This document shows, one piece after another, positions 32,728 to 43,393 of a DNA stretch of 64,000 bases. The stretch lies in NCBI RefSeq assembly GCF_000340215.1, contig NW_006921532.1, positions 4,291,126 to 4,355,125 on the forward strand. Reading direction: 5' to 3'. The stretch is from Pseudocercospora fijiensis CIRAD86. Taxonomy: Eukaryota > Ascomycota > Dothideomycetes > Mycosphaerellales > Mycosphaerellaceae. How positions within the stretch are numbered: position 1 is the stretch's first letter; the number at the start of each line of letters is the position of its first letter. Under the pieces are notes generated by a model. The model had not been told where the DNA came from, made no database searches, and saw only the letters and a program-made list of their open reading frames with translations. A program made the translations under genes and the position numbers.

Positions 32728-35130
32728 ATGCGCAATGACGGCGGGAGTAGCACCAAACCGGGCGTAAAAGCAAGTCAACCAACCTTCCCTCGAAGTGGCT
32801 CTCAAAATACCATATCTGCGAAGAAGAATTCCCGGGTCCTGGGGAGTGTACCCGTCTCTCAGCTTGCACCTCCACCGTCACCTCCACCGAATACTCCACC
32901 TCCAGCAGCGCCACGTGGAAAGGGCAGACGATTCGATCTGGGCCTGCCGAGAGCATCAACGACGCCCAATCTCCCAGTCTTGACCCCAAGCTTGCTGTCT
33001 TCACCAGAAGCGCCGAAAGGAGCGCGTGGGCCTCCACCAAAACGACCACCGCGACCCTCAAGCGAACTCTTCTTACCGCCCAGGTCACCTCGACCTGTTC
33101 GAACGTTGAGCCCATCGGCACAGCTTGCAGAAAGACCATCCCATGCTCCGCATCCTCCACCAGCTATGCCGCCTCCGCCAATACCCGACAGCTCATCGGC
33201 GAGGCACGGGACGACTGAGTCGCAGAATGGGCAGGACCAGAGAGACTATATTCCTCCACTTTTCTCGCAATCGCCCAATTTGAGAACCAGCTCGCCGTCA
33301 AAACTATCCAACTCTCGAATAGCTGCTGCGTCAAAGCCGGCACCAATTTCAGAACCTCAACAGCACCACATTTCAGCTCTGCTCAGTGGAGGAAAGGATG
33401 GTACAATGGCCACTCAAGGCCAAGACCTCCTCGAAAAGGTGCGAGAGCGGAACCATCATCTCTCGACGTCCACAGCTAGCTCGGCAGCTCCAGAGACCTT
33501 GTTCGAATTTCCCATTGTTCCTCTCGCGCGACCTTCAACCGCGCCCCCTTCTCTGGATCGACTGACTAGCCGTGCTCGGGATAACTTGAACCTGGGACAA
33601 GGGCCGCGCAGTCCCGGCTTGAAGGCGCGCCATGTCTCGAAAGCGTCTGCCCGCTCGCTGGACACCTACCTTCTGAGTGCCACGAAGAGGGCTCCTCTCC
33701 ACAGGGGCAAGACAGCTTCGTCGCTACGAACAGTTTTGCTTGATCTCGACGAAGTGACGAAGATTAAGAAAAATGCCGCCGCTATCAAGCCCTCCAGGCC
33801 ACCTCCTAGTTCTTCTGATGGGCCGGTCAGCAGCAAACGGAAGAGGAAGGGTGAGACCATGAGCATGCTCCTTGATACGGGATTCTTTCCAGTCAATGAG
33901 CTCATATATGGAAATGGCAAGGCAACCAAGATGAGAGAATCAGCAATGTATCGAATCAATTTACCGCCAAGACTCAGCTTTCTTGAAGGCGAGTTGCCGC
34001 AAACGCCATCCACAAGAGGAGGCCATACACCGACAGAGCTGCTCCACTACTCCCCAACCTCTCCAAGAAGGTCAAGGCACCGCAAATCTGCCGCATCAGG
34101 GAGGAGTTCACTTACTCAGATCTCAGAGAATGGTAGAGTGGCACGGAGCTCTGGATGTACGTCCGTTGGTGCAGGACTAAGCCTTGCTGCCATCCCCGAA
34201 GACTCATTGGCTAAGGAGAACATGCCTCCAGACTCAGGCCTCTCCAGCTCACTGACAAGACAAATTCACCTGCGAGGAGGATCGGTGGTGACGGTGACTG
34301 CGCCTGAGTTAACAGCATGGAAGCCGACACTATACGTTCATGGGCCCATCAAACTGCTAAAGCCGAGTATTGTGCCTCGCAAGAACTCCGTTGCAAGCCT
34401 GGAAGCTTTCCAGGAAGCCGTCGATCGGGTGTATCAACATGCCCTGGCGATACCGAGAAGGCGGAGCGATGACGCTGTCGTGGACGACATCTGCGATTTT
34501 TTCGACGACTTCGATCATGAAATGATGGGATTTGGAGGCGACCAATTCATGCGGTCTGTGAATGAGAGCCTAGACGCGGAGGATGTTGAGGCGGAAGAGG
34601 AGGCCGAGCGGTTCAGTACACCGCCGACCGAAATGTCTTCTGATTTTGCCGCTGCAGCGGTTCTGTCGAGACATGTAGTCATCCCAAGGCCGCATATACC
34701 GCCTGTCGAAACGGAGGAGACATTGAGGGAAAGAGGGATTGCGCGACTGGCGCGGCTCTCGAGAAGCTCGGCGGGCTCTGCTTCCGGGGAGATGATGGCA
34801 GAGCGAAGAGAATCGTGCATACTAGGCAATTCAGATGGCGGTATGCAATTGCCACTTTTGCCAGCGCCAGAAGATGACGCTTTCGAGTCAGTCCTTCGAC
34901 CGGCTGGGAGCACCGCCAGCGCTAGTGGGAGAGGCTATTCTCAAAGCGAGTACAGCAGGCATACCGGTACTGCCTTAACGGGCGATTCTGGATGTGAGTG
35001 GAACGAGCAGGAGGTTCAAGAAATTGATCATAATTTCGAGCCTGCGCCAATTTCCAAGAAGGCTCGGCGCACTCGCAATCCAATCAAGAAGATCAAGCAG
35101 GCTGTTGCGCTGGCCAATGCTGCCTTGTAG
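32728..35130 (+). CDS. unrecognised disordered Pro/Ser/Arg-rich protein, ~800 aa
   Basis: This is a long intron-free frame. ATG 32728 (MRNDGGSSTKPG) is the preferred start. ATG 32650 in the same frame would add 26 residues. Residues 1-180 are extremely Pro/Ser-rich (APPPSPPPNTPPPAAP; PPPKRPPRPSSE), like SH3- or profilin-binding stretches. The middle is Ser/Arg-rich with isolated conserved-looking patches, such as FFPVNELIYGNGKATKM near residue 390. A more ordered stretch at ~530-620 contains TAWKPTLYVHGPIKL and a DDICDFFDDFDHEMMGFG segment. The C-terminus is basic (SKKARRTRNPIKKIKQA) and could be a nuclear localisation signal. There is no catalytic motif. A scaffold or regulator is a guess. 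Codon-like bias and length support a real gene. Confidence 0.65.
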   Translation: MRNDGGSSTKPGVKASQPTFPRSGSQNTISAKKNSRVLGSVPVSQLAPPPSPPPNTPPPAAPRGKGRRFDLGLPRASTTPNLPVLTPSLLSSPEAPKGARGPPPKRPPRPSSELFLPPRSPRPVRTLSPSAQLAERPSHAPHPPPAMPPPPIPDSSSARHGTTESQNGQDQRDYIPPLFSQSPNLRTSSPSKLSNSRIAAASKPAPISEPQQHHISALLSGGKDGTMATQGQDLLEKVRERNHHLSTSTASSAAPETLFEFPIVPLARPSTAPPSLDRLTSRARDNLNLGQGPRSPGLKARHVSKASARSLDTYLLSATKRAPLHRGKTASSLRTVLLDLDEVTKIKKNAAAIKPSRPPPSSSDGPVSSKRKRKGETMSMLLDTGFFPVNELIYGNGKATKMRESAMYRINLPPRLSFLEGELPQTPSTRGGHTPTELLHYSPTSPRRSRHRKSAASGRSSLTQISENGRVARSSGCTSVGAGLSLAAIPEDSLAKENMPPDSGLSSSLTRQIHLRGGSVVTVTAPELTAWKPTLYVHGPIKLLKPSIVPRKNSVASLEAFQEAVDRVYQHALAIPRRRSDDAVVDDICDFFDDFDHEMMGFGGDQFMRSVNESLDAEDVEAEEEAERFSTPPTEMSSDFAAAAVLSRHVVIPRPHIPPVETEETLRERGIARLARLSRSSAGSASGEMMAERRESCILGNSDGGMQLPLLPAPEDDAFESVLRPAGSTASASGRGYSQSEYSRHTGTALTGDSGCEWNEQEVQEIDHNFEPAPISKKARRTRNPIKKIKQAVALANAAL

Positions 35131-35684
35131 TAAGAGATTTACTGGCGGAGCATTTCCAGTGCAGTGGTCATGACATGATGCCGAGATTATGAGTCAGGGC
35201 TGAGTGTATGTAGAGGAGAGGAGAGGATATAGTTCAAACTTCAAAGCTCTGATGCCGAGGACGAGGACCCCGAATATCTGAAACACAAGCAGGACTGTCT
35301 TTTGGGTGCTGCAATCTAATTAGTAATAAATCCTTGTCGCTTCATCATACATAGTCTACTGTCTTTCCTGGAGTAATTGCGCGCACACGTCATTGACGCG
35401 AACTTCAGCTGGATAGTCGTTCCAAATAGCGTACTGTAGAGCTTCCGGTCTTCCATTCTGGCGGGAGTTTTTGCAGTGAACAATGCAAGATGCATCTTCA
35501 CATGGCGCGGGACTCTCGCCGTGAGCTGAGTTCCTGGTGGGGACTTGTCGACGTAGTACTCCTTGTTTCAGGTATCTGTATACTGGCACCTCGCTAAATC
35601 TCGCTTAAGTCGGTCCGTAGAGAATCCGAAATTGATGACGTTTCTGTGTTCCCGCCAAGACCCACGAATTTGTATGCGTTCGAG
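35131..35684. other. 3' flank up to the second repeat island, no gene seen
   Basis: Normal-composition sequence with no supported frame. TpA-rich RIP-like sequence begins near 35685. Confidence 0.4.
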
Positions 35685-35692
35685 CTATAATT

Positions 35693-36094
35693 TTGGGCTT
35701 CCTAGAACGTTTAGTACCTTATCGTCTCTACTACTTTAGTAATATCGCTATAATAGCAGAACTAGAACTAGCGCCTGCTAATAGCTATACTAACTTTAAG
35801 GCTCTTCGAGAAGCGCTATTCTTCGCCGAGAAGGACATTCTATTGCCGTACGACGATTTCCTAGTTAGTATAAAGCTTATATCTAATATATATAGTCGTA
35901 ATAAGGTTACCGACGTAAAAGTAGATCGTACTAGTAGTAGGTTTGTTTCTAAGGCATACTATCGTTATATTAAGTCGAAACGGACGGCGGTAGACATAAA
36001 GAAGAGTATAGAAGGTACTACTAGTAGCTATTATAAACCTAAGTTTGCTACTAACGACTATTGCAAGGTTAGCCTAGTAGTAGATATATATTAA
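35693..36094 (+). pseudogene. open fragment of an unassigned element
   Basis: A 133-codon frame (MGFLERLVPYRLYYF start) in RIP-like sequence. It is basic and Tyr/Ser-rich with no recognised motif. The Met is probably internal or accidental. Similar degraded frames continue downstream. Confidence 0.3.
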
Positions 36095-36899
36095 GACAGT
36101 AAGTAGGGCTCTCCTATTAATATTGTTATTAAGCGCTCCGATTATCGCTACTAGTATACCTATACCCTCTAATAATACGACGTATAGCGGTCGAATGCCT
36201 ATCTTAAAGAAACAGGCTAGAAGTTACTAGATTAGTTACTACGGACGAGTCGAGTAAAGGATTTCCTTACTAATAACTACGCCGACATTAGTAGAAAGTC
36301 GACTAGCTATTAAACGCTATACAACCTTAGCCGCTAGTCGCTATATTATTACCGTAATAAGCGGTACGTTATACCTAGCAAGAGCGCTATTATATAGCAA
36401 GTTTAAGAGGCGGAAGAGCGTACGATTAATCGTAGCTATCGGTACTAGGTCTTCTACGTACTAACTTCTAAAGGGCTTAAATATAGCATTATCTATACGA
36501 ATAAGAAGGGCATTAAACTACTAAAGAGATATAGCTAGTTCTTATCGCAAGACGCTATATACGATACTTATTAAGGGCGGCAACTAAGTAGATAGTTTAT
36601 AACGAGTTCTCGAAGATAGCTATCTACGAGAGAGGCGCGCATCGCTAAAGACTTAATGCCTTAGGCATCTATAACTAGGAATAGGAGGGTTACCCCGTAA
36701 CAATACTAACAATGCCGGCTTCTTCTTAGTTAACCTCTTCGTACGAGATAAAGCTAATAACTAGCTTCCTATTGCCTATATACTAGTTAAGAGTTAGTAT
36801 GCTATCGTTTTTGCGACTAGCTTCTAGTACTTGTCTTCGTAGGCCGATTATAAGAAGCCTAGTAGTTAGCACCTCCGATAGACTATTACTAATAACTCT

Positions 36900-38160
36900 A
36901 TAAGCGAACAAGCTGCTTTCCGGATTGCCTTTAATAGCAATATTACGATCTTCCTTTACTAGCGCTATATCGTCGAGACAATAAGAAAGAAGTTTAGTAT
37001 TAAACGTAGCTATAAGAAGACGTAGGAGGCTCTATTTAGCGCTCTATACTTTGCAGAAGATCGTAAAGAGGCTAGTTAATAGATATAGGCTATAGAGGTC
37101 TCGCTACTAGGTAGATAATAGGACCTGTTATTCGCCTACTTCTAACGAGAGTAGACTATTTAGTATGCCGAGCTCTAGTATATATATGCACGCCGGGGCA
37201 ATCTACGCGTTTTATAGGTAAATATAGCTATTTAGTCCTATTATAGTATATTAGATAAAGCTAACTTTCCTCGAAGGATCGTACGACTAGCTATATCGAG
37301 GGCTACTATATCTACTATAAGCGCGGTAACGAGACGACAATCTATAACTAGTTACTCGTAGGCGCCCTTATATACTCCCTTAATATTAACGATTACTAGT
37401 ATTATAATGCCGACGATAGCGAAGCCTCTATACTTTAATTGCCTCTCTTCCGCAACCTTAGCTATTCGAGGCTTTAAGAACTACCCTTCTTCCTATAGAA
37501 GAAGATTGCTAAGCAGTATAATATCGCTCGTTCTCGCTTTAAGCGAGGTGCTATTACTTAGTTACAGTTTAAACCTATAGTCGATAGAGAGACGCCTTCG
37601 AAGTGCCCTTACCTATTCTTCCTTAGCTAGTACTAGCCCTGCAACTATATACTATTTAATAGCGAGTTTAAGGACAATTAGCTATTACGGAAGCAGGTTA
37701 ATAAGTATATTAACCGCTAGAAGTTAATAGACAGCGGACAAGGCTTAAATAACGCTTCTACGGTCTATAAGGACTAGTTTAATAGCAATCGTATGCCTAT
37801 AGACGACCTTGTTATATAGGACAAGCTAGAAGGAGCTAGTAACGGCGTATTAGAGCGCAACTACTATATTCTCCTTTATAACATTATTAACAACTTTAAG
37901 GAAGACTTCTACTGCCTAGTAAGAGCGGCGCAGTTAATAAACGACCTCTCGAAGAAGGACTATAATAACTATATTTAGTACCTCTATAGGCACTATTCGA
38001 AGGTCGTCGGTAAGGCCGTTTAGTAGTTGTCGATTAAATAGTAGCTCGAGAATATAAACTTAGTCGATAATAATAACCTATAGGCGCAAATTAACTAGAC
38101 ACGCGATAACTTCCTTAATAGCGATATAGTCGACGACGACGACGATATCGACGACTAGGT
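36900..38160 (+). pseudogene. degraded coding region of an unassigned element
   Basis: Reading the plus strand with stops taken as lost Gln/Trp gives long protein-like stretches near 37.6-38.0 kb: SKCPYLFFLS, RKQVNKYINR, DLVI(stop)DKLEGASNGVLERN and INDLSKKDYNNYI. The pair RKQVNKYI could derive from a His-x3-His zinc-finger pair if His codons were mutated, but this is speculative. It ends in an acidic run (DDDDDID near 38140). The family is not identified. Confidence 0.35.
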
Positions 38161-39545
38161 TCTTAGCTTAATAGCTACTCTAGTAGAAGCTACTTACATA
38201 AGTAAGACTAGGCTTAGTGCGCAGGCGCCGCCGCCGCTATTATTCTTATTACAACCCTTTATTACGACTTAGCGCACTGCGCGCGTATTAGATAGCTTCT
38301 AGTTAACCGCCGGCGGTAACGTAGAATATATTAGTCTATATGCGTTAAAAAGTAAAGACTACTTACTAATACGATACCTAGCGCAAATACTACCTTCTAC
38401 GCTATTCGCACCTTCTATACCGAGCCGTTTGCGATACTATACTACTATCGACACTACGAGCGATAGCTAGTCCGAGAACCTTCCGTAGAATACACTAATT
38501 CGACTACCGCCTAACGCGGACGTACAATAGTAGAACCGCCGCTTTAATCTATACTATAATCTATAGACAGGCGCGTAAGAGTACTACGACAGACGGCTAC
38601 TATAGGCGCTAACTAATAAGGCATTAGAAGAGCAGGCAGAGCGAGTGCGACAATAGCGATAGCAAGGTAGATAGATAGTAACAGCGACAGCAAGGCAGAT
38701 AGACAGACAAGCAAGAGCGCGTTAATAATACCTATATTTTGCTATACTATTAATGCCTTACTAACACTTTAGCTTTATTTTAAACTAGTGCCAGCAGCGG
38801 CGACAGCAGGTGCTAGCGGTGCTAGCAGTACTAGCGGTGCTACGCTATTCCTAAAGAAGAGCTAGAAATAGGTGCGTTTCGTTATAATTATTAGGAACCG
38901 CGTACTTCCGAAGGCACGTGCGGCCTTAGCGGTGCTAGAATATAGACACCCCTTATTTCGCTGTCGCTTTAGAGCAAGGTAGTCGGCAAGTGCCGGTCTA
39001 TAGTAAGTTCGGCGTAGATCCTCTTAACGAAGTCCGTAGTTAAGTCCGTCGAACACCTACTCTAGCTCTGCCCTTATTAGGTTCTACTTCTAATGCTAAA
39101 TATAGTATAGCTCTATAGTAGATTATATTACTAGTAGAACGGCGATACTATCCGATTAGGTCTCGGATTTAGCCGTAGTAGAGCTTAGGGTTAGGAAGCC
39201 GACACTTTTACGAGTCGTCCCCTAGTAAAGGTTTTATAGTAAACCTTCGCAAGTAAAAGTATAGAAGAAGGCAATAGAGGCGCTAAGTACGCTACCGAGA
39301 CAGGTATATAGATAATAAACCGTAGATTAAGACCTTCTAATAACTAATTAGCTACTAACCGAGTCTCGCCTATCTCGTATATACTATCGACTAAGTCGCT
39401 ATAAGCTTAGTAAAGACACACTTCTAGCACTAATTAAACCGCCGAGTCTACTTAAGAAGTAGTTTAATATTAGTCTACTTATAGCTAAGGTTAACCGGCT
39501 CGTAGAGGTAGTAAGGGACTTAAGGGTAGATATAAACCTCCTATA

Positions 39546-39581
39546 GAAGGAGGTTAAGAAGGAGGTTAAGAAGGAGGTTAC
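39546..39581 (+). repeat. 12-bp tandem repeat (AAGGAGGTTAAG)3
   Basis: Three near-identical 12-bp units in the RIP-degraded island. They encode KEVKKEVKKEV in one frame. Confidence 0.8.
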
Positions 39582-40079
39582 GGAGTCGCCTATAGTAGTT
39601 ACTAGCTCCGCCGAAGAAGGCTCTCGAAGTAAGGCAATAGTTATTAAGAGGGCGGAGTTTAAGGCACTTTAGTTAAAGGTTAGTTAGTTAGAAGAGACCG
39701 TTGCCTCGCTCGTAAAGTAGCAGTATACTTTAAGTACGGCCTACGAGTTAAACTTAGAGACAATAGCGACGGTTGTTAACTGCTAGCGGCGCTCGAAGAA
39801 GTATTACTTTACCGCTTTAGGTTCTTAAAGAAGTGCTATAGATTAAGCTAGTTATACTATATTAAATCGCAGGCCTTATAAAGGGCTATAGGTCTATAAT
39901 ATTAATAAGCGTATATTGTCTAGTGCTCGTCCTTCTTGTCGAGAGGCTACTATTTATAGCCCTAAGCGGTCCGTACGAGCCTATAGAGATAGCAACGCTA
40001 GCGTAGAAGAATAGCCTTCGAGCTATATATAGTATTACTACTACGAGCGAGACGACGTGCTTCTTCGGCCGTAGGCAAG

Positions 40080-42260
40080 CTATTACCCTTCTTAAGCTAA
40101 TAGCGCTTAGATCGAGAGCTGCTAGTATTATAGATATAGCCGGAGATAAACTGTCTATTATTTCGAGGCAGAGGGGGAGTTAGCGTACGCTAAGCCCTTA
40201 TAGCCGCTTCTGCAGCCTGTTTCTTATTAATCTCTTGCTAACCGAGTTAGACTAGTTGCTATGCGAGCGCTATACAGAAGTCGCGTTAGTAAGTAAACTG
40301 TTAGTCCTTAGTCTACTTCTTATTACCTCGTAGAAGGATAAATAAGTTAATAATAACGGCGTCGAGTAGGAAATAGAATAAAGGGTACTAACCCTTCCGT
40401 AACTTATACTATATCGAGTAATAATAGCGTAGCTAGTTATATATATTAACGCTACCTATATAGTCGTTATATAGGGTAGCGACCTCTAGAAGAGATATCT
40501 CTTGCTTGCCGTCGGTATTCTAATATAGTCGTACGTGCTTATCGATATAGGCGTTGTTTCTAGCTCGAGGGTAGGCACGAAGCCGTAGTATTCTCTCGAA
40601 AGGTCGATAGCCTATTATAAGGAATTAGACGAGGTTCCTATCCTACTAGATAATCGCTGCTATACTATATATTACCTTATAAAGCAGTGTATCGTAGGGA
40701 AACTGTATTGTCTTACGATTTAGCCCTAGGTATATCGATTTCTGCCTAGTACTATCCTTTTTTAAAATACCTAATTTCTCGAAGGTCGCGCCTCGCTATA
40801 GCTACGAAAGTAAACTCGATTGTACCGTTCTAGTCGCTATAATACCGAGATGTCGAAGGATCGCGAATAATAGCACGTTATTAAACAGGTTGTCTATAAA
40901 TATATAGAAGAAGTGCTATTAGAAAGGAAGTTATAGGATTAGTCGAAGAATAGCTTGCCGAAGGGAGCTTAGCTTAGCGCTTAGCGAGACGGTAGGCGAT
41001 ACGATTAGGCTTTCGGTTATCTCGGATAGACGGTCCGCGCAGGCCGCGCTTATATAACTTTCCTTCCTTACGTTCTATACTAAACATAATCTAGTATATT
41101 CGCTATAACTAATACCGCCTAGCCCTCGAGACTCGCGCTCGCGGCGCTTCTTATTACTCTCCTTTTGTCGCTCCTTCTTCTCGGCGTCCGTAAGAACCTC
41201 TAGTATTACTACCGGCCGCTTAGCGACCTTCGAAGCGATAGAATCCGGATCTTCTACCTCCTATTTATATACCTTCCGAGGGCTTGAGAATAAGAAGGAA
41301 TACATATACCTATCTTCGTATAGGCAAAGTATATAATATCCGATTAGTGTTAGCTTGCCTCGTATTATAATAACGTGTCTAGATTTACTAGTAAAACGGA
41401 TTATACTCTCGTCGATAGATATATTAGTACTAGGCACGACTACCTCGCGGAATTTGCTACGTAATATATTAGCAAGCGGCAATATCTAGGTCTAGGTAGG
41501 TAGGCCTCTTCTACTTAACGAGAGCGTATTATTCTAGTACTATAAAGCCGCCTTAATCTGTTTAAAGCGCTACTCGCTTATATAACCGATAATAGGATAT
41601 AGCGGCTAGTATCTATCGTCCCTCTAGTAGTCGCTCTTATCGGCTATTTAGATTACGGACATATAGATAATAATACCTACGAAGATCCGCATTATTAGCT
41701 TGTCTACTAGCTTCTATAGATAGCTAGAAACGACGATCTTGTCGCCCTTTTTAAAATCCGGTTTATTGCTAGTATACTCGTTAGTATACTTAACTAGTCG
41801 GTTTATAACCTTATTAGTCTAGAAGAGTAAGAAGAAGCGATATTAGATGTTATCTAGTAATAAGAGGTTACTTAGGTTACTTAGTTCTTTAGGTAAGTTA
41901 ACTATCTGCCGGTAAGAGGTACTAGTTAGTAGCTCGTATCGACTCTTATTAATCTCTCCGTTCTTTAGATAATATAATCTGCCTACTCTACTATCTACTC
42001 CTATATTCTCGACCTTATTATCCCCTTCTACGACTACTAAACCCTTATTATCTATACCGCTTAGTAGGGGTTCTCCTACCTTCTTAAATATCGGCTCTCT
42101 TCCTCTAGTTAGCTAATTAGTATCTAACTTATTATCGTCTATTAAACTAGTAGATATATCTAGCTAATTATTACCTTTATCGTCGTTATAACTATCTTCT
42201 ACGAAGGCCTAGAAACTCGCTATTGTTATATGCTTCTTAGTAGGATTGAGTTTGGAAATA
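40080..42260 (-). pseudogene. piggyBac-type transposase remnant (DDE_Tnp_1_7-like)
   Basis: Minus-strand reading, in order: KPDFKKGDKIVVSSYL; IFVGIIIYMSVI...DKSDYWRDDRYQPLYP; an open stretch at 41482-41261 with PLANILRSKFREVVVPSTNI, SIDESIIRFTSKSRH and GYYILCLYEDRYMYSFLF; FIDNLFNNVLLFAILRHLGI (the IDN motif before a conserved helix); NDYIGSVNIYNQLRYYY; and YPLFYFLLDAVIIN. This is the full conserved order of the piggyBac transposase, with TAG/TAA at former Gln/Trp codons. A Cys-containing C-terminal tail (near 39.9-40.0 kb) may be the family's zinc-binding end. The right edge has CGAAGGGGTTTAA near 42323, compatible with a TTAA target, but no matching left end was found. Confidence 0.75.
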
Positions 42261-42345
42261 CAAAGGCAATTAAGTCGTATATAGAGGCCGACAGCGGCGG
42301 CAATAGCTAAGCCACTCGAAGGGGTTTAACGCGCCTACAACCGAG

Positions 42346-43393
42346 TCCAATTGAGGCCTGTTCATTCACCTACAGAGCGGCTTCCATATGCTAACTAAGT
42401 GGACACTGTAGGGGTTGATCCCTGTTTAGCCGACGAACGCCGGATGGCGACGAGTTTTTACAGGGGATGAAGTCGGGATGATCGTGCGAGCATTTGCCAA
42501 GACCTGGACGATCGCATCGCATCGGAAAGGCGGAAAGGGTGCCGGGAGCCTGGAGGTGACGCAACGGCGAGACTTCTTCATGTATGTATGTATGTGATCA
42601 TGTATGACAGACTCCAGAGGCTTTGCAGGCGCGCGTCCAGTCAGAGGCAATGCGAGGGTGTTCGAGTAGTACATGGCTACGCTGAGCCCCCGCGCAATCG
42701 CACCAGTGACGAGAGTGCATATGCAGACGGCTTGAAGTTTGTATACACACACTGGGATGTTTCCAAATAATGTGAGTGAGATGAGGGCGACGACATCCAT
42801 ACTACTATCCATAGACACGGCCTCCATCGCCACTGCCATCACCGTCCACCAGGCTCGTCTTCCCATGACTTTAGCCGACGAGTGTGCGTGCGAAAAGGAT
42901 CTCTTGCGTCAGGAAGCAAAGCCAAAGCAGGAAGCTGCGGCCAGCGCTTCATTCGCGCGCGCCCGCCGCCCGCCGCCCGCCGCCCGCCATTCGCTGCCTT
43001 CCCATTCTCTGCCAACCCAACTTCCCGCTCCCCGGTCCTGATCCATCTAGCGTCGTCTTGGCCTGCGCTTGCTTGCTTGAAGTTGCTTCCTGCGCAACTG
43101 GCAACTGCTGCTGTCCCTCCCTCTGATCTCACCTCACCGAGCAGGCCTGCCTCGAGCTCTTATACGCACTCGCATTCCCGCCGCCTCATCTTTTCTCTGC
43201 CACTTCAGAACCATTGGTAGCATCGCCATTGCCACTGCCTTTGCCGTTGCCATAGCCATTGCCATTGCCATTGCCATTCCCATTATACACAAGCACCCCC
43301 CCAACACTCGCCACTCATACCTCTGCTCTCAGCCCCACGTATTCTACATCGCGGTGGCAGATAGACATTTGAGTTATTCACTGACCGAACACT
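42346..43393. promoter_or_regulatory. upstream region of the C2H2 gene
   Basis: Normal-composition sequence after the repeat island. It holds a TGTA tetramer run (about 42579-42594), a CCGCCCG run (about 42961-42989) and a degenerate TTGCCA hexamer tract (43221-43284). No gene supported. Confidence 0.45.
43221..43284 (+). repeat. degenerate (GCCATT)n hexamer tract
   Basis: About ten hexamer units related to GCCATT, the last few perfect, 110-170 bp upstream of the C2H2 gene start. Confidence 0.8.

Larger units (their letters stand above)
35685..42345. mobile_element. second RIP-degraded transposon island
   Basis: About 6.7 kb, AT-rich with abundant TpA, scarce CpA/TpG and retained CpG. TAG/TAA codons occur in all frames, and no intact gene is present. 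At least one DNA transposon (piggyBac-type, minus strand, about 40.1-42.3 kb) is recognisable. The plus strand at 35.7-39.8 kb holds long degraded frames that I could not place. Terminal repeats were not found, so the number and limits of elements are unknown. Confidence 0.8.

Noticed and set aside
35685..39800. Possible Starship captain (DUF3435 tyrosine recombinase)
   Set aside because: I looked for the R...HxxR...Y arrangement and the usual RPG-like segment in the degraded translation and found no convincing match. The structure is not supported.
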